NCBI RefSeq assembly: GCF_030142045.1
Contig: NZ_CP126242.1
Span: 868,001 to 932,000, forward strand
DNA length: 64,000 nt
Direction of reading: 5' to 3'
From: Arthrobacter sp. zg-Y919
GTDB taxonomy: Bacteria; Actinomycetota; Actinomycetes; Actinomycetales; Micrococcaceae
The position numbers and the translations under genes are program-made. Every line of letters starts with the position of its first letter. Position 1 is the stretch's first letter. Below are positions 9,510 to 16,840 of this stretch, one piece after another. The notes beneath the pieces are model-generated. The model was not told where the DNA came from. It did not search any database and was given only the letters and a program-made list of their open reading frames with translations.

Positions 9510-10826
9510 GTGTCGGTTGTTTCCACTCCCGCGAGCCTTCACCGTGCCGGCGGTTCCATGGACAATGCCGAGGTGGAGCGGATCCGGAACGACTTTCCGA
9601 TCCTCGACCAGGAAGTCAACGGGCACCGGCTTGTCTACCTCGACTCCGGCGCCACCTCGCAGAACCCGCTGAGCGTCATCGAGGCTGAACAGGAGTTCTA
9701 CGAGCAGCGGAATTCGGCCGTCCACCGAGGCGCCCACACTCTGGCCGTTGCGGCCACCGATGTCTACGAGCAGGCCCGCGAAACGGTGGCCGCGTTCATC
9801 AACGCCCGCCCCAATGAGCTGGTGTGGACTTCCAACGCCACCGAGGGGCTCAACCTGCTGGCCTATTCCTTCTCCAACGCCTCCCTGGGCCGTGGGGGAG
9901 AGGCGGCGGCGCGCTTTGTCCTAAAACCCGGCGACGAAATAGTCGTCACGGAAATGGAACACCACGCCAACCTGATCCCCTGGCAGGAACTGGCGGCCCG
10001 CACCGGGGCCACGCTGCGCTATGTACCGGTGGACGACGACGGCGCGCTGCGGCTGGAAGAAGCCGAACGCATCATCGGTCCGCGCACCAGGATCCTGGCC
10101 TTTTCCCACGCCTCCAACGTGCTCGGGACCATCAACCCGGTGGACACCCTCGTGGCCATGGCCCACCGCCACGGCGCCCTGGTGGTGCTGGACGCGTGCC
10201 AGTCGGTGCCGCACATGCCGGTGGATGTGAAGGCCCTCGACGTCGACTTCCTGGTCTTCTCCGGCCACAAGATGCTCGGTCCCACCGGAATCGGCGCCCT
10301 TTACGGCAAGTCCGAACTGCTCGACGCAATGCCTGTTTTCCTCACGGGCGGCTCCATGATCACCACGGTCACCATGGACAAAGCGGAGTATCTTCCCGCC
10401 CCGCAGAGGTTCGAGGCAGGAACGCAGCGCATCTCCCAGGCAATGGCCCTGGGCACGGCGGCTAATTACCTCACCGAAACCGGGATGGACCGCATCCACG
10501 CCTGGGAGGCTGCCCTGGGCCAGCGCCTGGTGGAAGGCCTGGAGCGGATCGACGGAATCCGTGTCCTGGGCCCGAAAGCCGGCGTGGAGCGGATCGGCCT
10601 CGCGGCGTTCGACGTCGACGGCGTCCACTCCCACGACGTGGGCCAGTTCCTGGATGACCAGGGGATTGCGGTGCGGGTAGGCCACCACTGCGCACAGCCG
10701 CTGCACCGCCGGCTGGGGCTGGTCTCCACTACCCGTGCCAGCACATACCTCTACAACACCACCGGCGACGTCGACGCATTCCTGGCCGCCGTTGCCGGAG
10801 TCCGTCCCTTCTTTGGAGTGAAGTAA
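9510..10826 (+). CDS. sufS: SufS-type cysteine desulfurase
   Basis: A 438-residue PLP enzyme that takes sulfur from cysteine, leaving alanine, for Fe-S cluster assembly. The PLP lysine is K254 in FSGHKMLGPTG. The persulfide cysteine is C394 in RVGHHCAQPLH, the short-loop form typical of group II (SufS) enzymes. The start is GTG at 9510 with GAGGAG just upstream; the first 15 or so residues are an extension before the conserved core. A TTAGGG/CCCTAA inverted pair (9454-9459 and 9491-9496) lies in the leader. sufU follows with no gap, the standard partner arrangement in Gram-positives. The rest of the suf operon (sufB, C, D) is not in the window, so this is a detached pair. Confidence 0.95.
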   Translation: MSVVSTPASLHRAGGSMDNAEVERIRNDFPILDQEVNGHRLVYLDSGATSQNPLSVIEAEQEFYEQRNSAVHRGAHTLAVAATDVYEQARETVAAFINARPNELVWTSNATEGLNLLAYSFSNASLGRGGEAAARFVLKPGDEIVVTEMEHHANLIPWQELAARTGATLRYVPVDDDGALRLEEAERIIGPRTRILAFSHASNVLGTINPVDTLVAMAHRHGALVVLDACQSVPHMPVDVKALDVDFLVFSGHKMLGPTGIGALYGKSELLDAMPVFLTGGSMITTVTMDKAEYLPAPQRFEAGTQRISQAMALGTAANYLTETGMDRIHAWEAALGQRLVEGLERIDGIRVLGPKAGVERIGLAAFDVDGVHSHDVGQFLDDQGIAVRVGHHCAQPLHRRLGLVSTTRASTYLYNTTGDVDAFLAAVAGVRPFFGVK

Positions 10827-11288
10827 ATGAGCTCGGACCTGCAGCAGCTCTACCAGCAGATCATTTTGGAGCATGCGAAGCGGCGCCGCGGCGACGGGCT
10901 GCTCGATGCTCCGGCCGGGGTTGCTTCAGGGGAATCCCATCAGCTGAACCCCACGTGCGGAGACGAGATCACGCTGCGCGCCGTCGTGGACGGTTCCACT
11001 GTGGAGGGCGTCAGCTGGGAGGGACAGGGCTGCTCCATTTCCATGGCCTCGGCGTCGGTGCTGACCGAGCTTGCGGCCGGCACGGACCGGGACACAGTTC
11101 TCTCACTTGTCGACGAGTTCCGGACGCTGATGCGCTCCCGCGGCAGCATCGAACCGGATGAGGAAGTGCTCGGGGACGCCGCGGCGTTTGCGGGCGTGGC
11201 ACGGTATCCGGCGCGGGTGAAGTGCGCCATGCTGGCCTGGGTGGCGCTGGAGGAAGCGCTGCTGGCAGCGAACCCGCCGGTAGGCTAA
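10827..11288 (+). CDS. sufU: SufU-type zinc-dependent sulfurtransferase
   Basis: A 153-residue protein starting at the base after the sufS stop. It carries the three conserved cysteines of SufU: C44 (NPTCGDE), C69 (GQGCSIS) and C133 (ARVKCAMLAW), plus D46. In characterised SufU these bind zinc and accept the persulfide sulfur from SufS. The 18-21-residue insertion between the second and third cysteines that distinguishes SufU from IscU is consistent with the spacing seen. It is cotranscribed with sufS by position, and a hairpin terminator follows at 11358-11390. Confidence 0.94.
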   Translation: MSSDLQQLYQQIILEHAKRRRGDGLLDAPAGVASGESHQLNPTCGDEITLRAVVDGSTVEGVSWEGQGCSISMASASVLTELAAGTDRDTVLSLVDEFRTLMRSRGSIEPDEEVLGDAAAFAGVARYPARVKCAMLAWVALEEALLAANPPVG

Positions 11289-11357
11289 GGGCTTCGAAAC
11301 GGCTGAGGGCTCCGAAAGCAGCTCCCACCGGACCCGCGCAGGACCCACAAAGGAAGG

Positions 11358-11390
11358 ACCCACGGCCCGGTGTGAACCGGGGCCGTGGGT
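11358..11390 (+). terminator. hairpin terminator after sufU
   Basis: The arms ACCCACGGCCCGG (11358-11370) and CCGGGGCCGTGGGT (11377-11390) pair with one bulged G around a 6-base loop. No clear T-run follows. It lies between convergent sufU and the LATTG surface-protein gene and could serve both. Confidence 0.7.
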
Positions 11391-11444
11391 CTGTGACCGT
11401 GATTGCTACTGCGGCTGCGGTGTCGTAGCCGCTTCAACCCGCAG

Positions 11445-12473
11445 CTACACGCTGTCCGTCCGCCGTCGGCTGATCATCACGGCTGCACCGCCTGCCAACA
11501 GCGTGCCGATGCCAGCTGCTCCCCACAGGGCCAGGGACCCATCGGCTCCCGTCGTGGCCAACGTGGCCGGGTTGCTCCGGACTGCTCCACCGCTGGAAAG
11601 CACGTTGATGCCGGCTGCCGGTGGAACAACCGGATCGTTGGGCGGGTCGATGAGCAAAACCTGCGGATCGGTTGGGTCGGCCGGTGGGAGCGCTATCTCA
11701 GTCGACGGGTCCGTAGGGTCCGACGGGTCCGTGGGGTCCGCGGGCGGATCGATAACGGTGACCGGCGGGTCCGTCGGCTCCTCCGGTGGATCGGTAGGCT
11801 CCGGTGTCTCCGTTTCCTCGCAGTCATCGTCGTGGCCGTGGCCGGGCTTGTCCTTGTCGGGTTTCCCGTGGCCGTGGCCGGGCTTGTCCTTGTCCGGTTT
11901 CCCGTGGCCGTGGCCGGGCTTGTCTTTGTCTGGTTTCCCGTGGCCGTGGCCGGGCTTGTCCTTGTCGGGTTTCCCGTGGCCGTGGCCGGGCTTGTCTTTA
12001 TCCGGTTTCCCGTCGCCCTTGTCCGGTTTCCCGTGGCCGTGGCCGGGCTTGTCTTTATCGGGTTTCCCGTCGCCCTTGTCCGGTTTCCCGTGGCCGTAGC
12101 CGGGCTTGTCTTTATCCGGTTTCCCGTCACCCCTATCGGGTTTCCCGTGGCCGTAGCCGGGCTTGTCTTTATCCGGTTTCCCGTCGCCTTTATCCTCCCT
12201 TTCCCCGCCACTGCCGGATTTACCCATATCCCCAACATCTGGTTCACCATTGTCGGGCTCTCCTGCTGTTTCTTCGGGAGCAGCAGGAGCCGCGGGTAGC
12301 TCCAGGCCGGGAGAGGGTGCTGGGTCGGCTGGCTCCGCGGGTACGTCAGGTGCCTGGGTATCGGCGGGAGGTACCGCATCAGCGGCCGGATCCGTTTCAC
12401 CGGCCTGTGCAGTACCGGTCCCGGCGAGCATCAAAACGCCCGCAAGCATAAAGGCGGAAGTGGTTTTCTTCAT
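11445..12473 (-). CDS. repeat-rich cell-wall-anchored surface protein with LATTG sorting signal
   Basis: A 342-residue exported protein. An N-terminal signal peptide (MKKTTSAFMLAG..., likely cut near residue 24 after TAQA) precedes an acidic Pro-rich segment. Residues 95-214 are lysine/aspartate/glycine/histidine repeats built from the 12-residue unit KPDKDKPGHGHG, first spaced by GDG (18-residue period) and then directly tandem. A second Pro/Asp/Thr-rich segment follows. The C terminus has the sorting signal LATTG (305-309), a hydrophobic helix and SRRR. LAxTG-type motifs are substrates of class E sortases in high-GC Gram-positives; no sortase is in the window. The ATG at 12473 has GGGGA upstream; a longer frame to 12515 is unlikely. 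Histidines in the repeats could bind metal (inference). The exact function is unknown. Confidence 0.85.
   Translation of the reverse strand: MKKTTSAFMLAGVLMLAGTGTAQAGETDPAADAVPPADTQAPDVPAEPADPAPSPGLELPAAPAAPEETAGEPDNGEPDVGDMGKSGSGGEREDKGDGKPDKDKPGYGHGKPDRGDGKPDKDKPGYGHGKPDKGDGKPDKDKPGHGHGKPDKGDGKPDKDKPGHGHGKPDKDKPGHGHGKPDKDKPGHGHGKPDKDKPGHGHGKPDKDKPGHGHDDDCEETETPEPTDPPEEPTDPPVTVIDPPADPTDPSDPTDPSTEIALPPADPTDPQVLLIDPPNDPVVPPAAGINVLSSGGAVRSNPATLATTGADGSLALWGAAGIGTLLAGGAAVMISRRRTDSV
11832..12191 (-). repeat. coding tandem repeats (36-bp and 54-bp units) in the surface-protein gene
   Basis: About 360 bp encode the repeats. The 36-bp unit encodes KPDKDKPGHGHG. Toward the N-terminal side of the protein (higher coordinates), units are separated by KGDG-type spacers giving a 54-bp period; toward lower coordinates the 36-bp unit is directly tandem, about five copies. 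Near-identical DNA units suggest slippage or recombination can change the copy number. Confidence 0.9.
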
Positions 12474-12589
12474 ATTAGGTCCCCAAAAGTCATTAGATAT
12501 CGGAAGGCCGAACAATGTCGGCAGAGGCCGACCGGCAGGGGGAACCTAGCAGTCGGGCTGCAATATCTGAATGCGTATTTAGGCGACCA

Positions 12590-12607
12590 AGTAGGCATTA
12601 CTCGGGT
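12590..12607. promoter_or_regulatory. candidate regulator site AGTA-N5-TACTCGGGT (copy 3)
   Basis: AGTA at 12590-12593 and TACTCGGGT at 12599-12607 have the same spacing as at 1024-1041. CGTATT (12574) and GCGAC (12583) precede it, as at 3687-3716. The site is 117-134 bases upstream of the start of the minus-strand LATTG surface-protein gene, so the motif faces away from that gene. The rest of 12474-12759 holds an AT-richer probable promoter stretch and no gene. Confidence 0.45.
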
Positions 12608-12712
12608 ATCGAGAAATGCTGTGTTTTAAATGCGTTTACACACCACGTAATTCGATTGCACGTGTTTCTCCGGGCTTGGCGGGGGCATGCGCAGCGTCGG
12701 CCGTGAAGGGCA

Positions 12713-12750
12713 GGCCGGGAGGGGTATGCAGCTTTCCTTGTCTCCCGGCC
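12713..12750 (-). terminator. hairpin after UDP-glucose dehydrogenase gene
   Basis: The inverted arms GGCCGGGAG (12713-12721) and CTCCCGGCC (12742-12750) lie just past the stop of the minus-strand gene ending at 12760. The 20-base loop is long, so the terminator call is moderate. Confidence 0.45.
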
Positions 12751-12759
12751 GGGTGGTCC

Positions 12760-14073
12760 TCAGGGCCGGCCCATGCCCTTGTAGTTCCAGCCTGCAGCCC
12801 GCCATGCGGCCGGGTCAAGGACATTGCGGCCGTCGATGATGTTCTTGTCTGCGACCAGTGGCCCGGTGGATACCGGGTCAAGAGACCGGTATTCCTTCCA
12901 CTCGGTGAGGAGCACCACCACGTGGGCGCCGAGCAGGGCGTTTTCGGTGGCCGGTTCGTAGCTCAACTCGGGGAAGCGGCCCTTGGCGTTCTGCAGTGCC
13001 TGGGGATCGGTCACTGTGACGGTGGCACCCTGGAGCTGGAGCTGCGCTGCGGCACTGAGGGCGGGGGAGTCGCGGACGTCGTCGCTCTCCGGCTTAAAGG
13101 CCGCACCCAGGATAGTCACGCGTTTACCCAACAGGGATCCACCGCAGACCTCCCGCGTCATCTCCACGACCTTGGACCGGCGCCGCATATTGATTGCGTC
13201 CACCTCCCGGAGGAAGGTGAGGGCCTGATCGGCGCCGAGTTCGCCGGCACGGGCCATAAAGGCGCGGATGTCCTTGGGCAGGCAGCCTCCGCCGAACCCG
13301 ACGCCCGCATTCAGGAAACTCCGCCCGATGCGTTCGTCCATGCCAATGGCATCGGCGAGGGCCGTGACGTCGGCTCCGGACGCGTCACACACCTCCGCCA
13401 TGGCATTGATGAAACTGATCTTGGTGGCGAGGAAGGAGTTTGCGGCGGTCTTGACCAGCTCGGCCGTCGCGTAGTCCATGGTCAACCGGGGTGTGCCTGC
13501 GGCCAGCGGTGCCGCATATGCCTGGTCGAGGACCGCGGTGGCGGCAGCGCCTGACGGGCCTTCGGGCAGTCCGTAGACCAGGCGGTCAGGGGAGAGGGTG
13601 TCCTGTATGGCGTGGCCCTCGCGCAGGAATTCCGGGTTCCAGGCCAGGACGGCTCCGGGTGCTTCATGCGCCAGATACTCGGCCAGCCGCGCGGCGGTAC
13701 CCACCGGAACCGTGGACTTGCCCGCTATGACGTCTCCGGGTGCCAGATGGGGTGCCAGCCCGGCGACGGCTGCATCCACGTAGCGCATGTCTGCCGCGTA
13801 TTCGCCCTTTCGCTGCGGCGTCCCAACGCAGAGGAAATGAACCTCAGCGCCGGCTGCATCGGCCGGATCCGTGCTGAATGCCAGCCGGCCGCTCCCGAGC
13901 GCTTCCGCAAGAAGCTCAGGCAGCCGGGGCTCGAAAAAGGGAGCGCGTCCAGCGGCCAGGTCTCCGATCCTTGCTGCGTCGACGTCGATACCCACTACGT
14001 CGTGCCCCAGTTTCGCCATGGAAACCGCGTGGACGGCCCCCAGATAGCCGCAGCCAATAACGGAAATACGCAC
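12760..14073 (-). CDS. UDP-glucose 6-dehydrogenase family enzyme
   Basis: A 437-residue enzyme that would oxidise UDP-glucose (or a related UDP-sugar) to the uronic acid with two NAD+, in the cytoplasm. The N-terminal Rossmann motif is VIGCGYLGAVHA (residues 5-16). The catalytic cysteine is C264 in GFGGGCLPKD, with the family's K208 region (ELVKTAANSFLATKISF) before it. The UDP-binding C-terminal domain is complete. The GTG at 14073 has AGGGG upstream and gives the usual MRISVIGCG beginning; an ATG at 14094 would add 7 residues. UDP-glucuronate feeds capsule and exopolysaccharide synthesis. Its place between a wall-anchored protein and a SipW/TasA-like locus suggests a surface role, by inference. 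Confidence 0.92.
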   Translation of the reverse strand: MRISVIGCGYLGAVHAVSMAKLGHDVVGIDVDAARIGDLAAGRAPFFEPRLPELLAEALGSGRLAFSTDPADAAGAEVHFLCVGTPQRKGEYAADMRYVDAAVAGLAPHLAPGDVIAGKSTVPVGTAARLAEYLAHEAPGAVLAWNPEFLREGHAIQDTLSPDRLVYGLPEGPSGAAATAVLDQAYAAPLAAGTPRLTMDYATAELVKTAANSFLATKISFINAMAEVCDASGADVTALADAIGMDERIGRSFLNAGVGFGGGCLPKDIRAFMARAGELGADQALTFLREVDAINMRRRSKVVEMTREVCGGSLLGKRVTILGAAFKPESDDVRDSPALSAAAQLQLQGATVTVTDPQALQNAKGRFPELSYEPATENALLGAHVVVLLTEWKEYRSLDPVSTGPLVADKNIIDGRNVLDPAAWRAAGWNYKGMGRP

Positions 14074-14117
14074 TGTTCCCCTATGTTTCATCACGGTTTT
14101 TCGGGCCGCAACAACCT

Positions 14118-14135
14118 TATCCTGCGCGCAGGATA
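14118..14135. promoter_or_regulatory. perfect 18-bp palindrome TATCCTGC-GC-GCAGGATA
   Basis: It lies 45 bases upstream of the UDP-glucose dehydrogenase start and 8 bases past the stop of the histidine kinase gene, both on the minus strand. With no loop it makes a poor terminator, so an operator for the dehydrogenase gene is more likely. Confidence 0.45.
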
Positions 14136-14142
14136 GGCGGCA

Positions 14143-15810
14143 TCAGGGGACTTCGACCGGCAGGACCACACGGAAGGTGCTTCCGGCACCGAGCTCTGAG
14201 GTGAAGGAGATACGGCCCCCGTGTGCCTCGACAATGGACTTCGTAATGACCAGTCCCAGGCCGACGCCGGGGATGGCGGCCTTCTTTACCTGGCCTGTCC
14301 GGAAAAACTTAGTGAACACATCCCGCTGGTCCTCCTCACTCATGCCGATGCCGGTGTCCTGGACCTCCAGGACTACGTGTCCGCCCTCCCGGCGGGAACG
14401 TACGGTGACCGAGCCGCCGTCGGGAGAGTATTTGACGGCGTTGGAGAGGAGGTTATCGAGCACCTGGGAGATCCGGTCCGGATCAACCTCTGCTTCCAGC
14501 GTCGGTTCACAGTCACAGTCCACGGTGACTCCAATGACCGAAGCCCGGGGCCTCACGGTATCCAGGCTGGCACGGACGAGTTCGGCGACGTCCGTTTTCC
14601 GGCGGTGCAGGTGCATGGTCCCTGAAGCGGTGGTCAGCAGGTCGGCAACCAGCAGCAGCAGGCGTTCGGCATTGCGCTGGGCAACCCGCAGCGCGCTGTG
14701 GAGGTGGCCGGGGACCCCGTCCATCTCCGGGTCATCCAGGACCAGGTCGAGGTAGCCGATGATCGACGTCAGGGGTGTCCTGAGCTCGTGCGACACGCTG
14801 GAGACGAAGTCTTCCTTGGCATTGAGTGCGTTCACCATGTCGGTCACGTCGCTGTAGGCCAGCACCGAGCCGGCAAACTCCCCGTTGTCCCGCAGCGCCC
14901 GGGAACAGACGGCCAGCGCGCGCTGGTGGTTGGCCGGCCCGACCCACATGATGACATCGGAAAAGGACTCTTCACGCAGTGCCCGCTGGGCCGGGCGTTG
15001 GGCCGGTGCCAGGGGCGTGACCTGGTCCAGATCGAAAATGAGGGCGTCCTCGCCATGGATGGGTACGCCATCCGCGATGGCGAGGGCATGGTTGGCCCGT
15101 TGCCGGCTGTTCATGAGGATGGTCTGCCCCTTGGCATCGATGGCCATAACGCCAACGTCCACCGTCTCCAGCACTCCATCAAGCAGCTGGGAGCGCAGCC
15201 GTGTTTCCTGCAGGCTGCCCTGCAGCTGCGCCTCGGCCGCGGTGAGCCGTGCACGTTGAACGGATGTATCGTTCTCCACCGTCGAGACCACTATGGCGAT
15301 GCCCATCATGACGAACGGAATAAGCAGCGGAGCGGCCAGTTCTACCAGCTCGGGTGATCCCTGGCTGAAAATCGGGGCCCACAGCACCAGCGTGGTGCAG
15401 ACATAGCTGAGTATCCAGGCCGCACGTGGTGCCGCACCGGACCAGGCCATCCAGAAAACAGGGAAGACGGCCAGGAAACTCAGCCCGATTACGGAGTTTC
15501 TGCCGTCATGGTAAAGGCCGCCCACCACAGCGAAATCCAGCACAGGGATAATCCAATAAGCCAGCGGGGAATACCGCTCCCACGGCACCGCCACGCAGGC
15601 CGCAGTCAAGAGGGCAAGAAGTACCAGGCCTAATTGAAAACTGTGGCTGCCGAAAACGGCGGGGGCGACGACGGCAGTAATCGGCAGCGCTACGGCAACC
15701 GAAATCACGAGTGGGAGCTGGCTTATCAACAGTCTCAATCGAAGACTTAGTTCATTAAACTGCGATTTGATCCCCATCATGGCAGCCGCACGGTCTTGGA
15801 GACTGGACAT
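14143..15810 (-). CDS. membrane sensor histidine kinase (paralogue 1)
   Basis: A 555-residue kinase. About five or six hydrophobic helices lie between residues 33 and 178 with only short loops, so there is no large extracellular sensor. A coiled stretch and a PAS-like domain follow (about 205-330, containing the NSRQRANHAL segment). HisKA has phospho-acceptor H341 in SVSHELRTPLTS. HATPase_c has its N box near DRISQVLDNLLSNAVKYSP, DTGIGM and GVGLGLVITK. It is divergent from the OmpR-type regulator at 15931 across 120 bp, the natural partner. A closely similar kinase is encoded at 16841-18517 on the other side of that regulator. The signal is unknown; a membrane-embedded or cytoplasmic input is likely. 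Confidence 0.92.
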   Translation of the reverse strand: MSSLQDRAAAMMGIKSQFNELSLRLRLLISQLPLVISVAVALPITAVVAPAVFGSHSFQLGLVLLALLTAACVAVPWERYSPLAYWIIPVLDFAVVGGLYHDGRNSVIGLSFLAVFPVFWMAWSGAAPRAAWILSYVCTTLVLWAPIFSQGSPELVELAAPLLIPFVMMGIAIVVSTVENDTSVQRARLTAAEAQLQGSLQETRLRSQLLDGVLETVDVGVMAIDAKGQTILMNSRQRANHALAIADGVPIHGEDALIFDLDQVTPLAPAQRPAQRALREESFSDVIMWVGPANHQRALAVCSRALRDNGEFAGSVLAYSDVTDMVNALNAKEDFVSSVSHELRTPLTSIIGYLDLVLDDPEMDGVPGHLHSALRVAQRNAERLLLLVADLLTTASGTMHLHRRKTDVAELVRASLDTVRPRASVIGVTVDCDCEPTLEAEVDPDRISQVLDNLLSNAVKYSPDGGSVTVRSRREGGHVVLEVQDTGIGMSEEDQRDVFTKFFRTGQVKKAAIPGVGLGLVITKSIVEAHGGRISFTSELGAGSTFRVVLPVEVP

Positions 15811-15832
15811 ATAAAATTGGAACCCCCGGATT

Positions 15833-15858
15833 CCTATAGTGGTAGCTCAGATTATAGG
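15833..15858. promoter_or_regulatory. inverted repeat CCTATA-N14-TATAGG in kinase/regulator divergent region
   Basis: Perfect 6-base arms at 15833-15838 and 15853-15858 lie between the divergent histidine kinase and response regulator genes. A regulator binding site or overlapping -10 elements of the divergent promoters are both possible. Confidence 0.3.
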
Positions 15859-15888
15859 GGTGCTCCTGTAAGATACGGTGCAAGGGGT

Positions 15889-15909
15889 GCGGACAATCAG
15901 AACGTCCGC
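15889..15909. promoter_or_regulatory. inverted repeat GCGGAC-N9-GTCCGC upstream of response regulator
   Basis: Perfect arms at 15889-15894 and 15904-15909 lie 22 bases before the response-regulator ATG. It may be an autoregulatory operator or a leader hairpin near the ribosome site (AGGAAA). Confidence 0.3.
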
Positions 15910-15930
15910 GGGACAGGAAAAAATACAGGC

Positions 15931-16755
15931 ATGGAAATACAGCGCGTAGCCGTCATCATCGAAGACGACGCAGATATCCGGGATCTTCTATATGCAGTTC
16001 TGCAGCAGTCCGGTTTTAAGGTCTTCACTGCACCGAACGGCTCGGAAGGCGTCGAAACCGTGCGGCTGCATAATCCCACGGTCGTCACCCTGGATCTGGG
16101 CCTCCCCGACATTGACGGGTTCGAGGTGATTCGGCAGCTGCGGCAGTTCAGCGACGCGTACATCGTGATGCTCACCGCCCGCGCCGAGGAGCTCGATACC
16201 CTGATGGGACTCGAAGCCGGAGCAGACGACTACATCACCAAGCCTTTCCGGCCGCGGGAGCTCCGCGCACGGATCTCGGCCATGCTCCGCCGCCCGCGCG
16301 GGGAATCCGGTGCAGCGTCAGACATCCCCGATTCCGGCGGTACTGCTGCTTCCGCTCCCGAAGGGGCGCCGGTGGCAACCCTCACGGCATCAGCCCCCGT
16401 GTCCGCGCAGATGGTCCCGGCCGCTCCGGGGACGTTCGCCCACAACGGCCTGACCCTGGACCCGGGCACCCGGACCACCGAGATTAACGGTGAGGGCGTG
16501 GAACTGACCCGCACCGAATTCGACCTGCTGCATGCCCTTCTGGAGGGAGGCCGGCTGGTACGGACCAAGACGGACCTGGTCCGGCGGCTGCGCGGCGAGG
16601 AATATGACACGGGCTCCTTCATCAGCGATGCGGATGAGCGGACTGTGGAAGTGCATGTGGGTAACCTCCGCCGCAAACTTGGCGACGATTCGAAGTCGCC
16701 GCGCTGGCTCGAGACCGTACGCGGCGTCGGCTACCGTCTGGCACCGCAGGTTTGA
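15931..16755 (+). CDS. OmpR-family response regulator
   Basis: A 274-residue regulator. The receiver domain has the acidic pair E11/D12/D13 (IIEDDADI), phospho-acceptor D55 in TLDLGLPD, the T/S region at MLTARAEE and K104 in ITKPF. A long Pro/Ala/Ser linker (about 122-180) separates it from a winged-helix DNA-binding domain (about 185-273, ending DDSKSPRWLETVRGVGYRL). The ATG at 15931 with AGGAAA upstream fits the start of the receiver fold; the longer open frame to 15796 overlaps the divergent kinase and is rejected. It is the only response regulator in the window, flanked by two paralogous kinases. Both probably signal to it, and the SipW operon downstream is a reasonable target (inference). 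Confidence 0.93.
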   Translation: MEIQRVAVIIEDDADIRDLLYAVLQQSGFKVFTAPNGSEGVETVRLHNPTVVTLDLGLPDIDGFEVIRQLRQFSDAYIVMLTARAEELDTLMGLEAGADDYITKPFRPRELRARISAMLRRPRGESGAASDIPDSGGTAASAPEGAPVATLTASAPVSAQMVPAAPGTFAHNGLTLDPGTRTTEINGEGVELTRTEFDLLHALLEGGRLVRTKTDLVRRLRGEEYDTGSFISDADERTVEVHVGNLRRKLGDDSKSPRWLETVRGVGYRLAPQV

Positions 16756-16761
16756 TGGCGC

Positions 16762-16786
16762 GGTTCCGGGTCCCTGACCCGGAACC
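16762..16786 (+). terminator. hairpin after response regulator
   Basis: A perfect 11-bp stem, GGTTCCGGGTC (16762-16772) with GACCCGGAACC (16776-16786), has a 3-base loop 6 bases past the stop. Two copies of GCCCGGGC (16798-16805, 16815-16822) and the arms CCGGCGC/GCGCCGG (16834-16851) follow, covering the convergent kinase gene's end. Confidence 0.7.
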
Positions 16787-16840
16787 CCGCCGCCCGTGCC
16801 CGGGCCTACACGCTGCCCGGGCTTAAACGCGGCCCGGCGC

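Noticed and set aside
11832..12191. Possible CRISPR-like array
   Set aside because: Units are directly adjacent, in frame and without unique spacers; they are protein-coding repeats.
11503..12451. Plus-strand frames encoding Pro-Trp/Arg-rich repeats opposite the LATTG gene
   Set aside because: They are shadows of the coding repeats; only the minus strand gives a signal peptide, a sorting signal and a ribosome site.
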